Shown here one piece after another: positions 59,241 to 64,000 of a stretch of 64,000 bases of DNA. This DNA comes from an uncultured Alphaproteobacteria bacterium (GTDB taxonomy: Bacteria; Pseudomonadota; Alphaproteobacteria; HIMB59; GCA-002718135). Both the position numbers and the translations under genes were made by a program. The notes beneath the pieces were generated by a model. It worked only from the letters and a program-made list of their open reading frames with translations. It ran no database searches and was not told where the DNA came from. The stretch's first letter is position 1; every line of letters begins with the position of its first letter. The stretch lies in the NCBI GenBank assembly GCA_902521315.1, contig CABYRH010000002.1:84076-148075 (forward strand), given 5' to 3'.

Positions 59241-60874
59241 TCATCAACATTTTTATTATTCAGATCTGATAAATAAGGGGCTCCAGAAAAAAAACTTACT
59301 CTTAACCATCTATCTGACTTAGGATCATAACGATTAGCTCCAAAAAAAGATAACTTAAATCTTAACATATCAATTGGCATTGTTTTTTTATCGAGAACAT
59401 TATCTTGAACTTCTGAAAAAGGATAATTTTTTAAAGATTGAATTCTCTTAACAATTCCTCTGTATTCTGGATGCATTAACAAAAATTCACAAATTAATTG
59501 ATTTTCATCTACATTTTTAATTTGCTTAAATAAATCATTAACCATTTTTGCAATTCCTAGATTTTGCTCCAATTCACTTCCTTGTTCATTATATCTTTCG
59601 CCTAATCTAGGTTCTAACTTAGCTGCTGAAACATACCAAAATAAATAATTGCTATCTTTATTATTAAAATCAATATTTTTTATCCAAGAATATTTATCAT
59701 TGATTATTTTTTTCAAATCTCCAATAGATTGATTTCCATCAATATCCATTATCTCCTCATCTGCCATATCTTCTGCTAACTCTTCTGATATTTGAGGATA
59801 TAATTCAATTAGTTGTACTCTTGCAATTTCCTTAGTATCATTATTAAAATTTGAATCACAATAATCTAAAATATCTAACCATTTAAATTTTTGAGAAAGA
59901 TCTAGGTCATTAATGTAGGAAATATATTTTTTTAAATCTTCAGTAGTTAATTTATTTTTATTAATTTGGAATTCATCACTTGTGTTAACTTCTTCAAGAT
60001 AATTTAGAGCTTTATTCAAAAGGTTTTTATATTTTTCGAAAACTATATTATCTAACTCAATTTGAGAAATTTTTTCTAATGTCTTTGTGTACTGTTTCAT
60101 CCACTTATTAATCAACTTTGGATGTTTAATGATAAAAGGTGCCATACCTAAACCTGTTGAATTACCAATACCTAAATGTTGTTTAATTTTTCTATCTAAC
60201 TTTACTGCTTTTTTTGGGTTTATTTGCCTTGCAACATGTTCAACTAATTCAATACTGAATTCTCTAATTAAATAAACTGATAACATTTCTGCTCTAAAAG
60301 GCTGATTGAAAACAGTTGTATTTTTTGTATTAGTAAAATCTGATAATCCAAATTTACCACTACCATAAACAGCAGTAGTTCTTAACAAATAGCCAACTTT
60401 ATTTATTTCATAAATATCTGGCTGATTACCATTTGAAAGACAATCGACAACATACTGAAACAATCTTACACTTTTATTTGCTCTGCTAAGAATTAACTCA
60501 TCTGGAGAATTACGACCTGATTCTTGAAGAGGAATTGTTTTTTTTAATCTATTTAGATCTTGATCAGATAATTTACCTACATGTAATGTATAGGCTGTAT
60601 CCCATTTACTAGCGATAACTCTATCACTTCTATCCTTATCATCTAGAAAAGCAGAGAAACATACAAGTGAATAAGTTTGCTTATTAATAATTATTTCATA
60701 AACAACCGTGCCGAAACCATGTTTATCTAAATCAAATTTCGACTTATGTATTTCCCAGTTGTCGTTGATCAATCTTCTTAACATACTTCTAGAAAAACTA
60801 AGCCGAGAAGGATAGCGTGAACCCATTCTTGATAGTTTCATGTAGTTATCGTTTTCTCTTACTTTTTGTAACAT
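59210..60874 (-). CDS. Uncharacterised 554-residue protein
   Basis: No family recognised. The protein is soluble by appearance, with no signal peptide or membrane span. The N-terminus has a basic MKLSRMGSRYPSRLSFSRS stretch (from residue 12; ATG 60841 could be the true start). A middle part is charged and helical, with an acidic EELAEDMADEEIMDID segment near residues 374-389, and the C-terminus is rich in aromatic residues (FKLSFFGANRYDP). I have the impression of relatives in marine Alphaproteobacteria next to dipeptidase genes, but cannot check. Codon use matches neighbours. It overlaps the DUF3726-like gene by 31 bases and is divergent from the M19 gene (54 bp). Confidence 0.6.
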   Translation of the reverse strand: MLQKVRENDNYMKLSRMGSRYPSRLSFSRSMLRRLINDNWEIHKSKFDLDKHGFGTVVYEIIINKQTYSLVCFSAFLDDKDRSDRVIASKWDTAYTLHVGKLSDQDLNRLKKTIPLQESGRNSPDELILSRANKSVRLFQYVVDCLSNGNQPDIYEINKVGYLLRTTAVYGSGKFGLSDFTNTKNTTVFNQPFRAEMLSVYLIREFSIELVEHVARQINPKKAVKLDRKIKQHLGIGNSTGLGMAPFIIKHPKLINKWMKQYTKTLEKISQIELDNIVFEKYKNLLNKALNYLEEVNTSDEFQINKNKLTTEDLKKYISYINDLDLSQKFKWLDILDYCDSNFNNDTKEIARVQLIELYPQISEELAEDMADEEIMDIDGNQSIGDLKKIINDKYSWIKNIDFNNKDSNYLFWYVSAAKLEPRLGERYNEQGSELEQNLGIAKMVNDLFKQIKNVDENQLICEFLLMHPEYRGIVKRIQSLKNYPFSEVQDNVLDKKTMPIDMLRFKLSFFGANRYDPKSDRWLRVSFFSGAPYLSDLNNKNVDEWGFATMSTN

Positions 60875-60928
60875 TTATTAAATATCTATAGTTAATTTTG
60901 GTTTTTTCATTAATAGAAGTATTAATCT

Positions 60929-61915
60929 ATGTCAAAAATAAGTGAAGATATACTTCTAATTGATGGATTGGAATATTGTAACTGGAATAGGGAATTATTT
61001 GAAAATGCCCACCAAGCTGGATTAACTGCAATTCATGCGACATTAGTGTATTGGGAAAATACTGAAGAGTCTTTTGAAAAAATAAATTATTGGCACCGTC
61101 TTTTTAAAGAGCATCATGATATTATTGCTCACGCAAAAACTACCGAAGATATTTTGGATGCTAAAAAAAATAATAAAGTTGCAATTATTTTTGGTTTTCA
61201 AAATTCTGCTCCTATTGCGAATGATATATTTTTAATTGAAAAATTTTTTGAAGCAGGTGTGAGATTTATGCAACTCACCTATAATAATCAAACCCCACTT
61301 GCTGGAGGATGTTTTGAACCTAAGGATTCAGGTGTTTCACGATTTGGAAAAGCTGTTATTGAAGAAATGAATAGACTTGGCATGATTGTAGATTTAAGTC
61401 ATGCAGGAAAGCAAACTTGTCTTGATGCTATTGAATTCTCAAATAAACCTGTGGCAATTTCTCATGCTAACCCAAATTTCTTTCAAAAATCTAAAAGAAA
61501 CATTGATACTGATATTTTACAAAAACTTGTTAAAAAAAATGGTTTTATTGGGTTAAGTTTATATCCTTACCATCTTAAAAATTTAGGTGATTGTACTATA
61601 GAAGATTTTTGTGAAATGATTAAGGAGCTAGTAAACCTAATTGGTGAAGACAATATTGGAATAGGTTCTGATCTTTGTTTAAATTGGCCTGATGATGTTG
61701 TTATGTGGATGAGAAATGGAAAGTGGACCAAAAATATCGACTATGGAGAATCTAAAGATAAAAATCCAAAATGGCCTAAGTTACCAAGTTGGTATAAGCA
61801 ACCAAGTGACTTAAATAATTTATTTTATTTAATGTGTGAAAATAATATTCCAGAAAAAGTTTCTACAAAAATAATAGGTCAGAATTGGTTTAACTTCATG
61901 AAAAATCAATTTTAG
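60929..61915 (+). CDS. M19 (renal dipeptidase) family protein with altered metal site
   Basis: 328 aa TIM-barrel amidohydrolase-like protein. FMQLTYNNQTPLAGG, MIVDLSHAGKQT (His158) and VAISHANP (His179) match M19. The N-terminal HxD pair is missing: the segment reads LIDGLEYCNW. The bridging Glu of IEGG is replaced by Gln91 in FGFQN. Only the two histidines of the dinuclear zinc site remain, so ordinary dipeptidase activity is doubtful. Divergent from the uncharacterised pair; overlaps the EamA gene by four bases. Confidence 0.75.
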   Translation: MSKISEDILLIDGLEYCNWNRELFENAHQAGLTAIHATLVYWENTEESFEKINYWHRLFKEHHDIIAHAKTTEDILDAKKNNKVAIIFGFQNSAPIANDIFLIEKFFEAGVRFMQLTYNNQTPLAGGCFEPKDSGVSRFGKAVIEEMNRLGMIVDLSHAGKQTCLDAIEFSNKPVAISHANPNFFQKSKRNIDTDILQKLVKKNGFIGLSLYPYHLKNLGDCTIEDFCEMIKELVNLIGEDNIGIGSDLCLNWPDDVVMWMRNGKWTKNIDYGESKDKNPKWPKLPSWYKQPSDLNNLFYLMCENNIPEKVSTKIIGQNWFNFMKNQF

Positions 61916-62775
61916 TTTCTACGACTAATAAAAGAAGCTGATAGCAAACTTATTATTACAATCGAAGCACCAATCATTTGATAATTTTCTAAATTTTCTT
62001 TTAATAAAAAAACAGCTCCAAGAACACCTACCACTGGTTCTAAATACAAAAATAAAGCAGTATATGATTGTCCAATCTTGGGGATAGCAATTAATTGTGA
62101 CAAAAGTGCAAAGCTATAACATACGGAAGGAATTAAAATTAAAAGATAAATATTGATATCAAAATTAAAATTTAAAGAAAAAAATATTTTTAATATTACA
62201 AAGAAGAAAAAAGTATTAAAAACATTTATAAAGATATTAATTGGTATTGGTGAAATACCTTTAATAGACATTTTTTGATTTACTATAATCATACTAGTTG
62301 ATCCCAGTGATGCAAGAAAAGCTAAAAGAATACCTACTATATTTATGACTTTAAAAGATGGTCCTATAACTAAAACAATTCCTAAAAATGTAACAAAAAA
62401 GAGAAACTTTACAGTTAATGAAATTTTTTCTTTATCGACGATAATAGAAAATAAAAGAACATATATTGGATAGAGGCAAAAAATAAGAATTGTTAAACTA
62501 ACTTCAATAAATATAACTGAAGTCAATAATCCAAGCGTTAATAATATAGAACCCGCTGATATAGATAAAAAGTATATTGGGTTTTTTTTAAAAATTTCTA
62601 ATAGATTTTTTTGATAAGGGATAAAAGGTAATATAATGATTGAGGCAACTGCGTAACGTAAAAAAATGGTTAATGCCACAGAAGCACCAGAATTATATGC
62701 TATTTTTGTAGTAGGGCCAATTAAGCCAAATAAAATTCCAGCAACTAAAGCAAAAATAACTCCAAATATGAACAT
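61912..62775 (-). CDS. EamA/DMT-family transporter
   Basis: 287 aa integral membrane protein with about ten hydrophobic spans in two repeats, ending with a basic SRRN tail. LFGLIGPTTKIAYNSGASV and the second-repeat LYLEPVVGVLGAVFLLKE are typical of EamA drug/metabolite transporters. Members usually export amino acids or metabolites; the substrate is unknown. Being next to an amino-acid-related gene does not settle it. Confidence 0.85.
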   Translation of the reverse strand: MFIFGVIFALVAGILFGLIGPTTKIAYNSGASVALTIFLRYAVASIIILPFIPYQKNLLEIFKKNPIYFLSISAGSILLTLGLLTSVIFIEVSLTILIFCLYPIYVLLFSIIVDKEKISLTVKFLFFVTFLGIVLVIGPSFKVINIVGILLAFLASLGSTSMIIVNQKMSIKGISPIPINIFINVFNTFFFFVILKIFFSLNFNFDINIYLLILIPSVCYSFALLSQLIAIPKIGQSYTALFLYLEPVVGVLGAVFLLKENLENYQMIGASIVIISLLSASFISRRN

Positions 62776-62840
62776 TTTTTAAATTAACTTTTGACTATTT
62801 GTTTTCATGCAGTTATTCAAGCTTCATTACAAAATATATT

Positions 62841-63929
62841 ATGAATGACACATCTCAAAGTTTCGTTAAATTTGAAAAGATCGATAAAAGTTATGATGGA
62901 GAAGTGCTAGTAGTAAAAAACTTAAACCTGGATATTGCTAAGGGTGAGTTTGTAACAATGTTGGGTCCATCAGGATCAGGTAAAACAACAACTTTGATGA
63001 TGTTAGCTGGTTTTGAAACACCTACAAACGGAGAAATATTTTTAGATACCAAACCAATTAGTAAAATACCGCCCTATGAAAGAGAAATTGGAATGGTTTT
63101 TCAAAATTATGCTCTATTTCCTCATATGACAGTTGAAGAAAATTTATCCTTTCCTTTGGAAGTGAGAAAAATTTCAAAACCTGAAACAAAAGAAAAAGTC
63201 CAAAAAGCATTAGACATGGTTGAACTAGGGAATTTTGGTACAAGATTTCCAGCTCAATTATCTGGAGGTCAGCAGCAAAGAGTAGCTTTAGCAAGAGCAT
63301 TAGTATTTGAACCTCGACTAGTTTTAATGGATGAACCACTTGGAGCTTTAGATAAAAATTTACGTGAACAAATGCAATATGAAATAAAACACATTCACGA
63401 TAGAATTGGAATTACAGTTGTATATGTTACACACGACCAAAGTGAGGCATTGACTATGTCTAACAGAATAGCAGTTTTTAATGATGGAGTAGTTCAACAA
63501 TTATCGACACCAGATATTTTATATGAAAAACCTGAAAATTCATTTGTTGCTAAATTTATTGGAGAAAATAATACTCTTAATGGAATGGTTACAGATATAA
63601 ATGGAGAGACATGTACAGTTGAACTTGATAATGGATTTGGAAAAGTAAAAGCATTAAAAATTAATGTAAACGAAAAAGGTGATAAAACTCAGCTTTCAAT
63701 AAGACCAGAGAGAGTTACTATTGATAGTACCAACCCAGAAGCAAATAATTTTGAAGGCAAGATATTAGAATTAATTTATTTAGGTGACCATATCAGAGCA
63801 AGATTGAACGTTTGTGGCAATGATGAATTCATTGTAAAAGTGCCCAATGAGGGAAGTTTTAGTCACAAAGAAGGAGACTTACTAAATTTAAGCTGGAATC
63901 CTGATGATGTTCGAGCTTTAGATATTTAA
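62841..63929 (+). CDS. potA: ABC transporter ATP-binding protein, PotA/polyamine-type
   Basis: 362 aa. The frame is open to 62799, but ATG 62841 fits PotA-like starts. Walker A GPSGSGKTTT, Q-loop FQNYALFPHM, signature LSGGQQQRVALARAL, Walker B RLVLMDEPLGALD and the switch His in VTHDQSEAL are all intact. A C-terminal TOBE domain (about 280-360) ends it. This group serves spermidine/putrescine and related uptake systems. Permeases and binding protein would lie right of the window. The last 71 bases of the window hold no recognised feature. The gene symbol is tentative. Confidence 0.82.
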   Translation: MNDTSQSFVKFEKIDKSYDGEVLVVKNLNLDIAKGEFVTMLGPSGSGKTTTLMMLAGFETPTNGEIFLDTKPISKIPPYEREIGMVFQNYALFPHMTVEENLSFPLEVRKISKPETKEKVQKALDMVELGNFGTRFPAQLSGGQQQRVALARALVFEPRLVLMDEPLGALDKNLREQMQYEIKHIHDRIGITVVYVTHDQSEALTMSNRIAVFNDGVVQQLSTPDILYEKPENSFVAKFIGENNTLNGMVTDINGETCTVELDNGFGKVKALKINVNEKGDKTQLSIRPERVTIDSTNPEANNFEGKILELIYLGDHIRARLNVCGNDEFIVKVPNEGSFSHKEGDLLNLSWNPDDVRALDI

Positions 63930-64000
63930 ATTTTAAATTATCCATACATACAGCCATTTTTTTTTGTTTTTAGTACTTTTTTTTAATTACTCTACATGTT

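Overview
The window looks like a chromosome segment from a streamlined, very AT-rich marine Alphaproteobacterium, such as a Pelagibacterales or HIMB59/AEGEAN-169-like lineage. Supporting signs are A/T-rich codon use throughout, one- to eight-base gene overlaps, no intergenic gap above about 185 bp, no insertion sequence, prophage or CRISPR array, adk between secY and rpsM, a plant-type glutamate-cysteine ligase, a four-subunit sarcosine oxidase and an FDH1-like formate dehydrogenase. The lineage is inferred from gene content and was not computed.

Region 1 (1-6073): molybdenum cofactor insertion (moeA, cut by the window edge), a TusA-like sulfur carrier, a two-subunit NAD-linked formate dehydrogenase (fused NuoE/NuoF-like beta subunit plus a molybdenum/iron-sulfur alpha subunit), and a tiny lipoprotein. 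Region 2 (6124-20050): tRNA-Thr, rlmB, then tRNA-Tyr, tRNA-Gly, tuf, tRNA-Trp, secE, nusG, rplKAJL and rpoBC. An L10-leader-like RNA precedes rplJ and a strong hairpin lies between rplL and rpoB. Region 3 (20157-36015): str, S10, spc and alpha ribosomal operons run as one block from rpsL to rplQ. They include fusA, secY, adk and rpoA. A second tuf is absent and rpmD (L30) is missing from its usual place.

Region 4 (36021-44694): housekeeping and cofactor genes. These are a fluoride channel, rluC, lipB, tRNA-Leu, an MgtE magnesium channel, gshA-gshB, bioY, a ROK sugar kinase, and a succinate-semialdehyde-type aldehyde dehydrogenase on the minus strand. Region 5 (44738-58449) is the accessory heart of the window: twelve co-directional genes for small nitrogen compounds. 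In order they are an arginine:glycine-type amidinotransferase, an Asp/Glu-racemase-like protein, a threonine-dehydratase-like enzyme, an ornithine-cyclodeaminase-like enzyme, an unassigned PLP enzyme, an M20 amidohydrolase, a pita-bread (M24) hydrolase that has lost its metal ligands, a proline-racemase-family enzyme, and sarcosine oxidase SoxBDAG. The racemase/dehydratase/cyclodeaminase trio resembles EutABC of hydroxyectoine catabolism. The amidinotransferase, the metal-free pita-bread fold (as in creatinase) and sarcosine oxidase instead suggest guanidino-compound or creatine-like chemistry. Sarcosine oxidase yields glycine and a one-carbon unit, which can be oxidised to formate and then by the formate dehydrogenase of region 1.

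Region 6 (58524-64000): two uncharacterised minus-strand genes (the second resembles DUF3726), an M19 dipeptidase homologue with a degenerate metal site, an EamA-type exporter, and a PotA-like ABC ATPase at the right edge whose partner subunits would lie outside the window.
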